From Paraburkholderia sabiae (GTDB lineage: Bacteria > Pseudomonadota > Gammaproteobacteria > Burkholderiales > Burkholderiaceae), in the NCBI RefSeq assembly GCF_030412785.1, contig NZ_CP125295.1:5828001-5892000 (forward strand): a stretch of 64,000 nucleotides of DNA, given 5' to 3'. Positions 27,930-37,587 of the stretch are shown piece after piece. The stretch's first letter is position 1. Every line of letters begins with the position of its first letter. The translations under genes were made by a program, and so were the position numbers. The notes beneath the pieces are model-generated. The model was given only the letters and a program-made list of their open reading frames with translations. It was not told the origin of the DNA and did not search any database.

Positions 27930-29090
27930 GTGACCGACAAACTGCTTACCGATTGGAGTACTGCATCGTTGGGCAAAAGCACGACGGCCGACAACAAGCG
28001 GACCGTTTTCTACGTGCAGCCGTTGATCGCCCACTACCGGATGGAGGTCATCGAGTCGCTGAACCGGCTCTTTTCCGTCAAGCTCTTCGCCAGTTCCGCA
28101 GGCATGGAATCGAACGGGTTTTCGCGCGAGAAACCCGCGTGCGCCGAATTCGTCGAAACACAGATCAGCCACGTGTTTGCGCCAGGCATCAACATGCAGC
28201 GCGAAGTCGTCGGGCGAATCGTGCGCGAGCGCCCCGCCGCCGTCCTGATGTTCGCCGATATCCGCTATCTGTCGCTGTGGCTCGCGCTGATGGCCGGCCG
28301 CGCGATGCGAATTCCCGTCCTGATCCACGGACAGGGGCTGTACCGGCACGAAGAAGACGTCGGCCTGATCCGCGGGCTGTGCTACCGGATCGCCGTCGCG
28401 CTGTCGACGCAGTACATCTGCTATACCGACGCGTCCAAGCGTTCGCTGGAGAGCGTCGGTTGTCCTTCCGGGAAACTGATCGTGGCCGATAACTCGCTGA
28501 CCGTCGAACATACCGTCGATCCCGCCGAGAAAACGGGCAAGGAGACGGGCATCCTGTTCCTTGGACGGCTACGCGACGACTCGAACGTCGACGCGCTGAT
28601 CGAAGCCGTCGGCCGTCTGCGCAACGAGGATCATCAGATCACGCTGCATCTGGTCGGCGGCGGCAAGCACAGCGCGCAGCTCAAGCGGCTGTACGGCGAG
28701 CGCGACTATGTGGTCTGGTACGGTCCCGTGTTCGACGAAAGCCGCATCGCGGCGATCAGCCGGCAATGCCGTATCGGCTGCTATCCGGGCGCGGCGGGTC
28801 TGAGCGTCGTGCACATGTTCGGCCTGAGCCTGCCGCCCCTCGTCCACGACGAAATGCAGCGCCACATGGGCCCGGAGCCCGGCTATGTCGAAGAAGGCAG
28901 CACGGGCTTCTTCTATCCACGCGAAGGCGGCGTCGAGGCGCTCGCGGACACGTTGCGCCGCGTCTGGACGATGCCGCCCGACACGATGCGCGCCGCCGCC
29001 GCTGCGGCCCACTCGAAGTATCAGCAGCTGAATTCGCCGACGCTCGGCAGAAAGCTGGCGGAGATCGTCCGCGCATCGCTGAAGCCCTGA
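27930..29090 (+). CDS. glycosyltransferase, GT-B fold (family 4-like)
   Basis: A 386-residue cytoplasmic or peripheral glycosyltransferase. The C-terminal Rossmann half opens with GILFLGRLRDDSNVDALIEAV (about residues 210-230) and continues LHLVGGGKHSAQL, the nucleotide-sugar binding layout of GT4 enzymes. The E-x7-E motif is not clear; the equivalent stretch is PGAAGLSVVHMFGLSLPP, so it is a divergent member. It begins at GTG 27930, the first start before the VFYVQPLIAHYRMEV strand. It is the left-most gene of the polysaccharide locus and faces rightward, convergent with the next glycosyltransferase. Donor and acceptor are unknown. Confidence 0.8.
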   Translation: MTDKLLTDWSTASLGKSTTADNKRTVFYVQPLIAHYRMEVIESLNRLFSVKLFASSAGMESNGFSREKPACAEFVETQISHVFAPGINMQREVVGRIVRERPAAVLMFADIRYLSLWLALMAGRAMRIPVLIHGQGLYRHEEDVGLIRGLCYRIAVALSTQYICYTDASKRSLESVGCPSGKLIVADNSLTVEHTVDPAEKTGKETGILFLGRLRDDSNVDALIEAVGRLRNEDHQITLHLVGGGKHSAQLKRLYGERDYVVWYGPVFDESRIAAISRQCRIGCYPGAAGLSVVHMFGLSLPPLVHDEMQRHMGPEPGYVEEGSTGFFYPREGGVEALADTLRRVWTMPPDTMRAAAAAAHSKYQQLNSPTLGRKLAEIVRASLKP

Positions 29091-29160
29091 CGGGCGCGTT
29101 TCATCCCACGCGTCACCTCACGCGTCACCATCGCCTCATCGCGCGCAAACGCTATAGAGT

Positions 29161-30228
29161 TCAAGCCCGCGCGCCGATCACCTGCTGCGCCACGGCCAGA
29201 TATCGCTGCGCCGTATCCTGCAACGTCAAACCCGCCAGCGACCGCGGCACTTTGGGCTGTGCAAGCGCGTGAAGCAGCGCCGCGGCATATGCAGACGTTT
29301 CGTCGGTATCGACGAGTTGCACGCCCGGCAGCGTCTTCGCGAACTGAAACGGCACAATCGTGCTCGCGACGACAGGAATCCCCGACGCCAGCGCCTCCAG
29401 AAACGCGATGCTGTGCCCTTCCGAACGCGAAGGCATCGCGAACACATTCGACGCGCGCAGCACGCCGCTGACGTCCGAATGCGGACCATCGACCCTCACG
29501 CGATCTTCGAGGCCGAGCTTCTTGACGAGATCTTCGATGGCCGCGAGATAGGCCGGATCTTCGACCACGCCGTACAGTTGCAGCCGCACGTCCGGCACTT
29601 GCGTGGCAACTTCGCGAAACGCGTGCACCGTCTGCAACTGGTTCTTCACCGACGTATAACGGCCAATCTGCACGATCTGCGGCGGCGCATCGCCCGAGCA
29701 CGGGCGATCGTCGAATGTGAAGCGCGACGTGTCGACGCCATTCGGAATCAACGTCACGAGCGGATGCGAGCCGACGCAGTCGTTGTAGTCCCGCACGTTC
29801 GCGGGAGACACGCCGATCACCGCGCGCGCCCGCGACGACAGCAGACGCTCGACATTGCGAAACAGCTTGCGCTCGAAATCGTTGACGGCGGAATGCATCA
29901 CGTAGACCACGGGCACGCGCGTCGGCAATGCGCGCGCGTAGAACGCGGGGATCGTCGCGTGCGCGAACAGCACGTCGGGCCTGAAGCGCCGCAGCACGGC
30001 GGCCAGGTGAATCAGCTTGCCGGGCAGGTTCGAACGCTTCGCCGGAAACACACATTCGACGCCGTGGCTTTCCAGCTCGCGCGTCAACGGCGCGAAGTCG
30101 GGCTTCTCGGGCAGCAGCGCCGTCACGCCGACCACGCTGCCGTCGCGCTGCTGATGAATCGCGAGATCCTTCGCCAGCACTTCCGCGCCCGACAGACGCG
30201 GCTCCAGCACGAGATGAAGTATCCGCAT
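29161..30228 (-). CDS. glycosyltransferase family 4
   Basis: A 355-residue GT-B glycosyltransferase. MRILHLVLEPRLSGAEVLAKDLA gives the N-terminal Rossmann strand and acceptor loop. The C-terminal half has IVQIGRYTSVKNQLQTVHAF and the E-x7-E signature in PSRSEGHSIAFLEALASGIPVVAS, the retaining GT4 mark. Its ATG 30228 shares a base with the flippase stop (TGATG), so it is translationally coupled to the flippase. By context it adds one sugar to the lipid-linked repeat unit; donor unknown. Frames extending to 30885 are shadows of the flippase gene. Confidence 0.87.
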   Translation of the reverse strand: MRILHLVLEPRLSGAEVLAKDLAIHQQRDGSVVGVTALLPEKPDFAPLTRELESHGVECVFPAKRSNLPGKLIHLAAVLRRFRPDVLFAHATIPAFYARALPTRVPVVYVMHSAVNDFERKLFRNVERLLSSRARAVIGVSPANVRDYNDCVGSHPLVTLIPNGVDTSRFTFDDRPCSGDAPPQIVQIGRYTSVKNQLQTVHAFREVATQVPDVRLQLYGVVEDPAYLAAIEDLVKKLGLEDRVRVDGPHSDVSGVLRASNVFAMPSRSEGHSIAFLEALASGIPVVASTIVPFQFAKTLPGVQLVDTDETSAYAAALLHALAQPKVPRSLAGLTLQDTAQRYLAVAQQVIGARA

Positions 30229-31466
30229 CACATGACCCTCGCGGTCCGGTACGTCATCCATGCAGCCGCCGAACTCAGGCCGACCGTCATCGCCCACGCA
30301 ATACCCGTCACGCCCCAGTAGTGCGTCGCGGGCGGCACGCACGCGAGCAGCACGAGCACCTGGATGACGGAAGCCTGCGTCGTCGCTTTCGCATCGCCGA
30401 CAGCCCGCAGATACGACACCAGCACCGCGATCAGCGCGCCGATCGCCATGTTGATCACGAAGATCTTGAAGAGCGGCACGGCGGGCAGCCAGGCAGGTCC
30501 GAGAATCAGCGAGAACAGCGGCTGCGCCGCGAGCCGCAGCACGATCACGACGACCACCAGCCCCAGCGCGATCACGCCGATATAACGCTTGAAGAGCCGA
30601 GCGGCCGCGTGAGGATCGGTGCGATGACGCGCAGCGAACGTCGGGAACAGGTACTGAGACATCGCGATCGCGGCATCGGCGAGCAGCATCTGCGCGAGCC
30701 GCGAGGACATCTGGTACGCGCCCAGTTGCGCCGGCCCGAGCAGCTTGCCGACCACGACCTTGTCGAACTGGTTGAGCACGAGATTGACGACGCTGCCCGC
30801 CCAGATCCACCGGCTGAAACCGATGTAATGACCGATGCCCGACCAGCGCAGGCGGATGGGCGGACGCGGATTCATCGTGATCCACGTGAGCGCCGTCTTC
30901 AGCGATTCACCGACGATCATCCCGATCAGCACCGAGTACGCGCCCGCCCCTGCGAGCGCCAGCGCGAGCCCAAAGCAGCAGTCGACGAACGCCGCCGATA
31001 CCTCGACGAGCGCGACATGCTGGAAGCGCCGCTCGCGTTGTACGACGTAATAGGCCGGCGACGCGACGCCGCGCAGCAGCGGCAACAGCGCCGCGAGCTG
31101 CAGCAGCAGCAGCGCGCCGCCCAGATGAAACTGGTTGTTCATCAACGGCGCAATCGCGACGAGCGCGGCGCCGATCACCACGCCGCGCGTCGCGAGCGTG
31201 GTCCAGACGGCGCCCAGTTCATCGCGCGTCGGCGCAGCCTGCCCCTGGATCACCGCCTGCGATAACCCCGTGTCCGACAGCGCTTCCGCAATCGCGACGG
31301 CGAGCAGTGCGACGCTCACGCTGCCGATCGCCTCCGGCCCGAGAATGCGGCCGATCGCGAGAAACTTGATGGCCACGAGCCCGCGCATCAACACCTGCTG
31401 CAACAGCACCCATGTCGCTGCGCTCGAACCCAGGCCTGCCCTGAACGAAAACGCCGGTAGCCTCAT
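30228..31466 (-). CDS. wzx: Wzx-type oligosaccharide flippase
   Basis: A 412-residue polytopic membrane protein of the polysaccharide synthase/MOP superfamily, with about 12-14 transmembrane helices. The N-terminal segment LMRGLVAIKFLAIGRILGPEAIGSVSVALL, with the G-R-x-L-G-P-E motif, is typical of WzxC/lipopolysaccharide flippases. It should move the undecaprenyl-linked repeat unit to the periplasmic face. ATG 31466 was chosen, but TTG 31475 stands at better distance from AGGAGA and would add three residues. It is divergent from the glycosyltransferase at 31736. Confidence 0.85.
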   Translation of the reverse strand: MRLPAFSFRAGLGSSAATWVLLQQVLMRGLVAIKFLAIGRILGPEAIGSVSVALLAVAIAEALSDTGLSQAVIQGQAAPTRDELGAVWTTLATRGVVIGAALVAIAPLMNNQFHLGGALLLLQLAALLPLLRGVASPAYYVVQRERRFQHVALVEVSAAFVDCCFGLALALAGAGAYSVLIGMIVGESLKTALTWITMNPRPPIRLRWSGIGHYIGFSRWIWAGSVVNLVLNQFDKVVVGKLLGPAQLGAYQMSSRLAQMLLADAAIAMSQYLFPTFAARHRTDPHAAARLFKRYIGVIALGLVVVVIVLRLAAQPLFSLILGPAWLPAVPLFKIFVINMAIGALIAVLVSYLRAVGDAKATTQASVIQVLVLLACVPPATHYWGVTGIAWAMTVGLSSAAAWMTYRTARVM

Positions 31467-31735
31467 CGTCCGCAATCTTTTTCTCCTGTCCCATGCTGTC
31501 GATCGGAGCATGCGCCCGAGCGCCTGCTTCCGTGGCGGACACAGCCCCTCCGCCGGCTCACGCAAGCCGTCCCTCAAGGTACCCCGACGCACACGCGCAC
31601 GGACGCCATCAGTCAGTCAGATTCGGCAACGGCACCCTGGTGGCTGTCTGTTCTCGCCAAAGAACTGGCGAAATTGTCGGTTCGCGCCGTAGGCCAGATG
31701 CTAAGGTGGACCCAAGGCTGCTCCCTACGATCCCT

Positions 31736-32995
31736 ATGGAACGCGCAACCCATCTAGTGCCCGCTGAAGCACCCATCGCCGATGCCGCGAGACTCGGCTA
31801 CGTCGTCATCATCGAGCCGAACTTCACCGGGCATCGGTGGCGCTATGTCGAATGGATCGCGCAGACCTGCCTCGAAGCAGGCTATCCCGTTCTCGTCGTG
31901 ACCGAGAACTCGAACGAAGATCACCGGCTCGCGCGCGAAATCATGGCCGCGCGGCGCGAAGACCTGCAGATCGCCTTCGTCGATTCGGAAAGCCAGCGCC
32001 AGAGCCGCGGACTCAGGCGCATCAGCTACGCGCGCTTTCACGCGTATTTCAAGCTCGCTTACGACTCGATCAAACACGTCGAACGCGTGCGTCTCGTGGT
32101 CGTGCCGTACGTCGATTACTTCTTCCATGCGCTGCCGCTGCTCGGCACGCCGTTCGGCCGCGCGCCGTGGATCGCGATCACGATGCGCGCGACGTTTCAT
32201 CATCGCAAGGTCGGCGTGCGCACGCCGGGACGGCCGCTCGTCAATCTGGTGAAGTCGCTGCTGTTCCGTCGCGCCGTGCATACGAAAGGACTGCGCACGC
32301 TGCTGTCGATCGACCCGACGCTGTCCGAATGGATCGGCCGCACGAAGCCGAAGCACGGCGCATCGGTCGAATATGTCGCTGATCCGTTTCCCGATGCGAA
32401 GGCCGAAGATCCCTTCGTCGCACGCGAGCGTCTCGATCTCGATCCCGCCGGCCGCTATCTGCTCGTCTACGGCTCGATCAGCGAGCGCAAGGGCATCTGC
32501 GAACTCGTCGAAGCGCTCGCCGGGATGAAGGACGCGCCGACGCTGCTGCTCGCGGGCGAACAGGACCAGGAGATTCGCGGCTTCATGCGCGCGTTCATTC
32601 CGATTCTCAAGCCCGCGCCCGTGATACTCGACCGCTTCATTTCGAACGAGATGGAGCGCGACCTGTTCTCCGCGTGCGACGTCGTCTGGCTCGGCTACAA
32701 GGGCCACTATGGAATGAGCGGCGTGCTGGTGCAGGCGTATCGCTTCGACAAGCCCGTCGTCGCGACGAGCGATGGGTTGATCGGCTGGTTCTGCCGCGGC
32801 GGCCAGCTCGGGCCGTGTCTCGACGATCTGTCGGCGGCGTCGATCACGCGCGCGCTCGATGAAATCGCCGACCAATGGCGACGCGGCGAAAAGCATCAAC
32901 GTCCGCTCGATCATCTGCTCGCGCGCAACACGCTCGGTCAATTCAAGGAAACGCTGCGCCAGGCGATTACGGCTGCCATCGGCACGCGCGTCTGA
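31736..32995 (+). CDS. putative glycosyltransferase (GT-B, divergent)
   Basis: A 419-residue protein with the two-Rossmann outline of GT-B enzymes. YVVIIEPNFTGHRWRYVEWI near the start contains the G-H-R-x-x-Y glycine/aromatic loop seen in some polysaccharide glycosyltransferases, and the second half opens LLVYGSISERKGICELVEAL. The region VVWLGYKGHYGMSGVLVQAYRFDKPVVAT stands where the donor-binding E-x7-E is expected but lacks both Glu. I place it as a glycosyltransferase with moderate certainty; donor unknown. ATG 31736 was preferred over the open frame from 31493, which has no conserved residues. Confidence 0.7.
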   Translation: MERATHLVPAEAPIADAARLGYVVIIEPNFTGHRWRYVEWIAQTCLEAGYPVLVVTENSNEDHRLAREIMAARREDLQIAFVDSESQRQSRGLRRISYARFHAYFKLAYDSIKHVERVRLVVVPYVDYFFHALPLLGTPFGRAPWIAITMRATFHHRKVGVRTPGRPLVNLVKSLLFRRAVHTKGLRTLLSIDPTLSEWIGRTKPKHGASVEYVADPFPDAKAEDPFVARERLDLDPAGRYLLVYGSISERKGICELVEALAGMKDAPTLLLAGEQDQEIRGFMRAFIPILKPAPVILDRFISNEMERDLFSACDVVWLGYKGHYGMSGVLVQAYRFDKPVVATSDGLIGWFCRGGQLGPCLDDLSAASITRALDEIADQWRRGEKHQRPLDHLLARNTLGQFKETLRQAITAAIGTRV

Positions 32996-33052
32996 CGTGA
33001 TTCACGGCGCACGGCGCCTGTTTGGCGCGTCGTCAGCGTACAGCCTGACCGC

Positions 33053-34327
33053 TCATTCCGGCGTTTCCCCACTCACTTCGATCCGCTTTGCAGGCGCCGC
33101 GCGCGGCAGCAGCACTTGCCGCGCCCATTGCGCACAAGGCCGCTCGATGCGCGTCGCGCTGATCCGCGCGGCCACGTAGCTCGCGCAGCACGCGAACAGC
33201 GCGGCAATCGCAAACCCGAGCACAGGCACACGATGATCGAGCGCATCGAGCGGCGTCTTCAGCGCGACGCGCACCATCAAGATCATCACGAAGCTCCAGA
33301 TGTACAGCCCATAGCTGTTCTGCCCGAACGCGGCGACCATCCGCGCGCCCGGATAGCGACGCGGCAACTGTGCGAGCAGCAGCAACAGCGCAGCCGCCGC
33401 GCACGCGGCGAGCGTCGGCGCGAGCCAGTGCGCGAGGCCGAGTCCGGAACCCGTCGCGTACAGCAGCACGAGACATCCGGCGCACGCGGCCAGCGCACAC
33501 GCAATGCCGAACCTCGACAGCTTCATGCCGTCGCGCAGCAGCAGCCGCTTGCCGTATCGCGCGAGGATGAAGCCCACGACGAAGCACGGCAGTTGCGTCG
33601 GCGGCCAGTAGTAGAGGAACGAATTGTTCTCGACGATGCAGACGTCGCCGGCGCACGCGCCTGCCACCAGCACGAACGCGCTGGACACCAGCAGCGCCAG
33701 CGACGTGCGCCACAACCCGCGGCGCGTGCGCGTCGCGATGAAGATGAGCGGTGCGAACAGATAGAAGCACACCTCCACACCGATCGACCAGCCGCCCGGC
33801 ACCACCGTATTGACGGCGCTCGGCACCCACGCATGAATGAAGATGAGGTTCGCGAGCACATCGGCCGTGTCGTGCGGCGCCGTGATCTGCGTGTTGAAAT
33901 GAGCGGCGAGCAGATTGCCGAGCGAATAGACGGCAATCGCAACGTAATACAGCGGCGCGATCCGAAAGAAGCGCTTGACGTAGAAGCGCCGCGAAATCAG
34001 CGAGCGGTCGTCGCCGAAGCGCTTCGTTTCTTCTTCGAGCGTGAGCATGATCGTCACGGCGCTGATCACGAAGAACAGCTGCACGCCGTATTGCCCCATG
34101 TCCGCGAACGCCTGCAACCACGCAGGCAACGCGGGCATGAAGAGCGCGAGGTGCACGAGAATCACGCCGACGATCGCGAGTGCGCGGCCGGCATCGAGTG
34201 CGGCGACGCGCGCGTCGTCGTGTGCCGCCAGTTTCGCGACCGGGGCGCCCGACGCGCTTGCGCTCGCGCGCAGCACGCAGCGGCTGCCGATACGGTCAAG
34301 CCACGTCAGCGTTCCTGTGGAGCTCAC
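33053..34327 (-). CDS. acyltransferase 3 (OafA-like) membrane protein
   Basis: A 424-residue integral membrane O-acyltransferase with about 10 helices. AALDAGRALAIVGVILVHLALF carries the active-site His on the first helix, and FFVISAVTIMLTLEEETKRFGD plus SRRFYVKRFFRIAPLYYVA contains the family R-x-x-x-R-R/K-x-R-I-x-P-L-Y motif. Such enzymes put acetyl or succinyl groups on polysaccharides using cytoplasmic acyl-CoA. It starts at GTG 34327, eight bases after GGGGAG. It follows the other acyltransferase (34414-35559) on the same strand, so the two form a pair within the polysaccharide locus. Confidence 0.85.
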   Translation of the reverse strand: MSSTGTLTWLDRIGSRCVLRASASASGAPVAKLAAHDDARVAALDAGRALAIVGVILVHLALFMPALPAWLQAFADMGQYGVQLFFVISAVTIMLTLEEETKRFGDDRSLISRRFYVKRFFRIAPLYYVAIAVYSLGNLLAAHFNTQITAPHDTADVLANLIFIHAWVPSAVNTVVPGGWSIGVEVCFYLFAPLIFIATRTRRGLWRTSLALLVSSAFVLVAGACAGDVCIVENNSFLYYWPPTQLPCFVVGFILARYGKRLLLRDGMKLSRFGIACALAACAGCLVLLYATGSGLGLAHWLAPTLAACAAAALLLLLAQLPRRYPGARMVAAFGQNSYGLYIWSFVMILMVRVALKTPLDALDHRVPVLGFAIAALFACCASYVAARISATRIERPCAQWARQVLLPRAAPAKRIEVSGETPE

Positions 34328-34413
34328 GCAAGTTCTCCCCTTGCGGGCCCATTATTCGCCCGCCTGCGCGCACGCGTTGCGTGCGGCACTGTGCAGCATT
34401 GGTTTTGTTCGAA

Positions 34414-35559
34414 TCAGGACAGCTGCCCGCCGACGGGCATTTCCTCGCGCACCGATGCATTGCGTTTTGCCGGGAACAGCGCATTGCGCAACCGCAGGAA
34501 CGGGTACTCGACAGCACGCGTCATCACGTAGCCAGCAATGATCGCGACGGCGAACTGCGCGGCCAGCGCGACGAACCAGATCGCCACGGGCGGCAGACCG
34601 AGCGCCGTCGTCTTGCGGATCACGATGTCGCCGGGTGCGAGCGCGAGCGAGTGCCACAGATAGATACCGTACGAGTACACGCCGAGCCACGCGACCGCGC
34701 GATACGCGAACGAATCGCGCACCTTGCCCGAGTGCTCCAGCATCAGCACGATGAACGCGCAAAAGCCGAGCGCCTGAATCGTGTAGCCGATGCTTTCGTC
34801 GAGCGGTTCGTGCTTGGTGGCGAGCACCAGCCACGCGACCAGCACGGCCACGACGACGAGCAGCAAGCCCGTGCGCTTCGCGATGCCCTGATACACGTCG
34901 GGCTTCATCCAGTAGATCGCCGCGAGAATCACGCCGTACAGCAGGCTGTCGATCCGGTACTGCGTGTAGAAGAACGCGGCCTGCAGGTCGCCGCCCGCCA
35001 CTTCGAGGCAGCGCGCGATCAGCACAACCACGCAGATGCCGCCGAGCACACCGATGATCGAACCCGCGCGCATTTTCCAGCGCGCGAACAGCAGCAGCAC
35101 GGCGGGCAGGAACAGATAGAAATGTTCTTCGACGGCGAGACTCCACGTCTGCGAAATCGACGAGCCGAAGTAGTTCTGCAAATGCGTCAGGTTCTGCCAG
35201 AGGAACGAATCGAGCGGATGGCGGCCGACGAGCGAATGAAAAAGAATCAGCACGTAATACGCGGGCCAGATCTTGAACATCCGCCGCACGATGAAGCGGC
35301 GCGCGTCGACGTGACCCGTTTCCGCGTATTGACGCAGCAGCAGCCCGCCGACGAGAAAGCCGCTCAGCGTGAAGAACAGGTTCACGCCCTCACGGCCGAA
35401 GTTCTTCAGCGGATATTCGATGATAGAAATCAGCGCGCTGCCCGTGTGATTCACATGAAAGTGGTAGCCCATCACCGCGAGAATCGCGATGCCGCGCACG
35501 AAGTCGAGCTCGACCGACCTGCCCCGCATCATCGATTGCGTGCTGCCGAATAGCTTCAT
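34414..35559 (-). CDS. acyltransferase 3 (OafA-like) membrane protein
   Basis: A 381-residue integral membrane acyltransferase. VELDFVRGIAILAVMGYHFHVN contains the conserved Arg and catalytic-type His, followed by NLFFTLSGFLVGGLLLRQ and RRFIVRRMFKIWPAYYVL, the full acyltransferase-3 pattern. TWSLAVEEHFYLFLP is the second signature block. It probably O-acetylates the polysaccharide repeat. ATG 35559 gives a complete first helix; the frame extends 5-prime for 300 codons without conserved residues. It is divergent from the polymerase gene over 432 bases and only distantly similar to the next acyltransferase. Confidence 0.87.
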   Translation of the reverse strand: MKLFGSTQSMMRGRSVELDFVRGIAILAVMGYHFHVNHTGSALISIIEYPLKNFGREGVNLFFTLSGFLVGGLLLRQYAETGHVDARRFIVRRMFKIWPAYYVLILFHSLVGRHPLDSFLWQNLTHLQNYFGSSISQTWSLAVEEHFYLFLPAVLLLFARWKMRAGSIIGVLGGICVVVLIARCLEVAGGDLQAAFFYTQYRIDSLLYGVILAAIYWMKPDVYQGIAKRTGLLLVVVAVLVAWLVLATKHEPLDESIGYTIQALGFCAFIVLMLEHSGKVRDSFAYRAVAWLGVYSYGIYLWHSLALAPGDIVIRKTTALGLPPVAIWFVALAAQFAVAIIAGYVMTRAVEYPFLRLRNALFPAKRNASVREEMPVGGQLS

Positions 35560-35991
35560 GCCTGTTCCCCTTCGACGTCGTTTGCTGGTCTTTGTATGTG
35601 CGCCTTTGTGAGCCGCCATGCGGAGATCGACTGCAATTTCGTGCCTGCTTTTGACCTGCGCGCGTACCGGTCCGGTGCCTGATCGCGACCGGCTGCGCGC
35701 TGCGGGCGGCATCGTCGGCATGGCACTTTTTTGACACGCTATTTCAGCCATGTTGCTTGCTTGATTGCGTACTCGTGCGCCAAGTTGCTGTCCTTGTCGG
35801 ACAGCGTGGCGGACCCCGGTAAACCGTCTGACTACGGGCTTTTGCCCGCATCGTGCGACCCCGCCAGAACCCAGGCGTATTACGCCTGCCCCGGACTTGA
35901 CGCCAGGCCATCCATTTATATTCAGACTGAACAGTGGCGCGCGCCGCTGACACACGATGAACGCACCGCACCGGGAAGGGGAGAATCGTCG
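35560..35991. other. 432-base divergent region between acyltransferase and polymerase genes
   Basis: No coding capacity. It should contain two divergent promoters. A perfect 7-bp inverted repeat GCTGTCC/GGACAGC with a five-base loop lies at 35787-35805. An open frame through the rightward half belongs to no family. Confidence 0.5.
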
Positions 35992-37491
35992 ATGCGCAAC
36001 AAGTACGCTACGTTGTGGATCTGGATGTGCTTGTGCCCACTCGCGCTCGACTACAAGGCACCGGACGCCGATTCGGGCCACGCCGCGCAGATACTGCTCG
36101 TCGCTCCGACGCTCGCCGCCGCGCTTGCGCTGATCTTCATCGCGCCGCGCTTTCGCCAGGCCTCGCCGCTGCGCCGCTTCGTGACGCTCTGCCTCGTGCT
36201 CAGCGTCCCTGGCAGCCTGATTTCGCAATTCGTGCAGGGCAACGATTTCGGCAACTATCTGCGTGTGGTGTTGCCGTTTCTGCTTTTTCTGCTCGGCTAC
36301 GCACTGGCCTGCCATCCCTGGCACGAAAACCGCATCGGACAGATCGAAAAGGCGCTGTTCTGGGCGAACCTCATCTGCCTCGTCTTCACCTTCATTTTCG
36401 GCATCGCGACGGGCGGCGGCCTGGGCGGAATCGCCGATGTGCGCTTTCGCATCGTTTCCGTGACGATACTCGGACTGCAAGGCGTGCTGCTGCACGAGTT
36501 CGTGCTCGCGCGGCGCTTTTCACCGTTCATGCTCGCCGTGTTTCTCGGCACGGTGCTCGTCGAACTGCTGAGCGTGACACGCAGTCTGCTGGTCGGCACC
36601 GTGCTGCTGTTCCTGATGGCCGCGTGGATGAGCGCACCGTCGCTGCGTTATCTGCTGCGCTCGGCGTTCCGGGTTTTCATCGTGAGCATCGTGCTCGGCG
36701 CGATGGCGGCAGCTGCGATCTGGAGCATGCCGTCCGTCAGCGAGCACTGGATGCAGCGCTTCACGGTGGCGGAGAATACGCGCACCGGCAAGGATCCGAC
36801 GACGATCACGCGCCTCGCCGAAATCAAGGACCAGTTCGATCAGGTCACGTCGTCGACGCAATCGCTGCTGCTCGGCGAAGGCTACGGTCACTACTATCGC
36901 TATTCGCCGCAGTATCTGCCCGATCTCGCCGGCACGATCAGCGAAAAGGACTTCTACGCGATCCACGAATGGGCGGCGGGTCATAACTTCTGGATCTATC
37001 AGCTGTTCGCGGGCGGCCTGCTGTTCGGCATCGGGTTGCCGCTCGCGGTGCTGGTGACGTTGTGGCATTGCGCGATCGCGTACCGTCGCTGGCGCGGCAA
37101 AAGTCCCGGCGCGCCGCTCCTGCCCGTATTCGGTCGTGCGATCCTGCTGCTGGCCGCGCTGCCCGCGACGTCGATCGGCGGCAATCCGCTCGGCCCGCGT
37201 TTCTCGGGACTCGTATTTGGCGTGGCGCTCGGCCTCACGGTCGCCACGTATTGCCGGCTGCATCGGCAACTGGATTCGAAGGCACGCTCGCGCGTCGAGC
37301 CTGTGGCGCCGCAGCCGGCGACGGCCGCGGTCGCGCGGCATCGTCCTCAGCCGCCCGCGCAGCCGCCGCGCCCTGCCCCGTTCGCCGCAGCTTCGACGCG
37401 CGGCACGCTGCAGGACGCGTCGGGCTCCGAACCCTACGATGCAGGCCGCGCGGGCGATCTGCATCAACGAGGCATGCCGGCGTCCGCGTGA
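35992..37491 (+). CDS. wzy: Wzy-like O-antigen ligase/polymerase family protein
   Basis: A 499-residue protein with about 11 transmembrane helices, and a long periplasmic loop after helix 8 or 9 (about 250-340: MQRFTVAENTRTGKD, LGEGYGHYYRYSPQYLPDLAG) that ends in HNFWIYQLFAGGLLFGIGLPL. The H-N-x-(W/F/Y) motif at the loop end is the Wzy/WaaL-type signature. In this locus it would polymerise the repeat units. The last 70 residues are Pro/Ala/Arg-rich and probably disordered, which is unusual. ATG 35992 follows GGGGAGAATC; the upstream frame from 35731 is ignored. Confidence 0.75.
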   Translation: MRNKYATLWIWMCLCPLALDYKAPDADSGHAAQILLVAPTLAAALALIFIAPRFRQASPLRRFVTLCLVLSVPGSLISQFVQGNDFGNYLRVVLPFLLFLLGYALACHPWHENRIGQIEKALFWANLICLVFTFIFGIATGGGLGGIADVRFRIVSVTILGLQGVLLHEFVLARRFSPFMLAVFLGTVLVELLSVTRSLLVGTVLLFLMAAWMSAPSLRYLLRSAFRVFIVSIVLGAMAAAAIWSMPSVSEHWMQRFTVAENTRTGKDPTTITRLAEIKDQFDQVTSSTQSLLLGEGYGHYYRYSPQYLPDLAGTISEKDFYAIHEWAAGHNFWIYQLFAGGLLFGIGLPLAVLVTLWHCAIAYRRWRGKSPGAPLLPVFGRAILLLAALPATSIGGNPLGPRFSGLVFGVALGLTVATYCRLHRQLDSKARSRVEPVAPQPATAAVARHRPQPPAQPPRPAPFAAASTRGTLQDASGSEPYDAGRAGDLHQRGMPASA

Positions 37492-37587
37492 AGGCACCAA
37501 GGTGCAAACGACGCGCATCACGCGGATGGTCTCGCTTCATCGCCCGGCTGCGCCGGTCCTTTTCGCATTACGCCGTGTTATCCGCCA

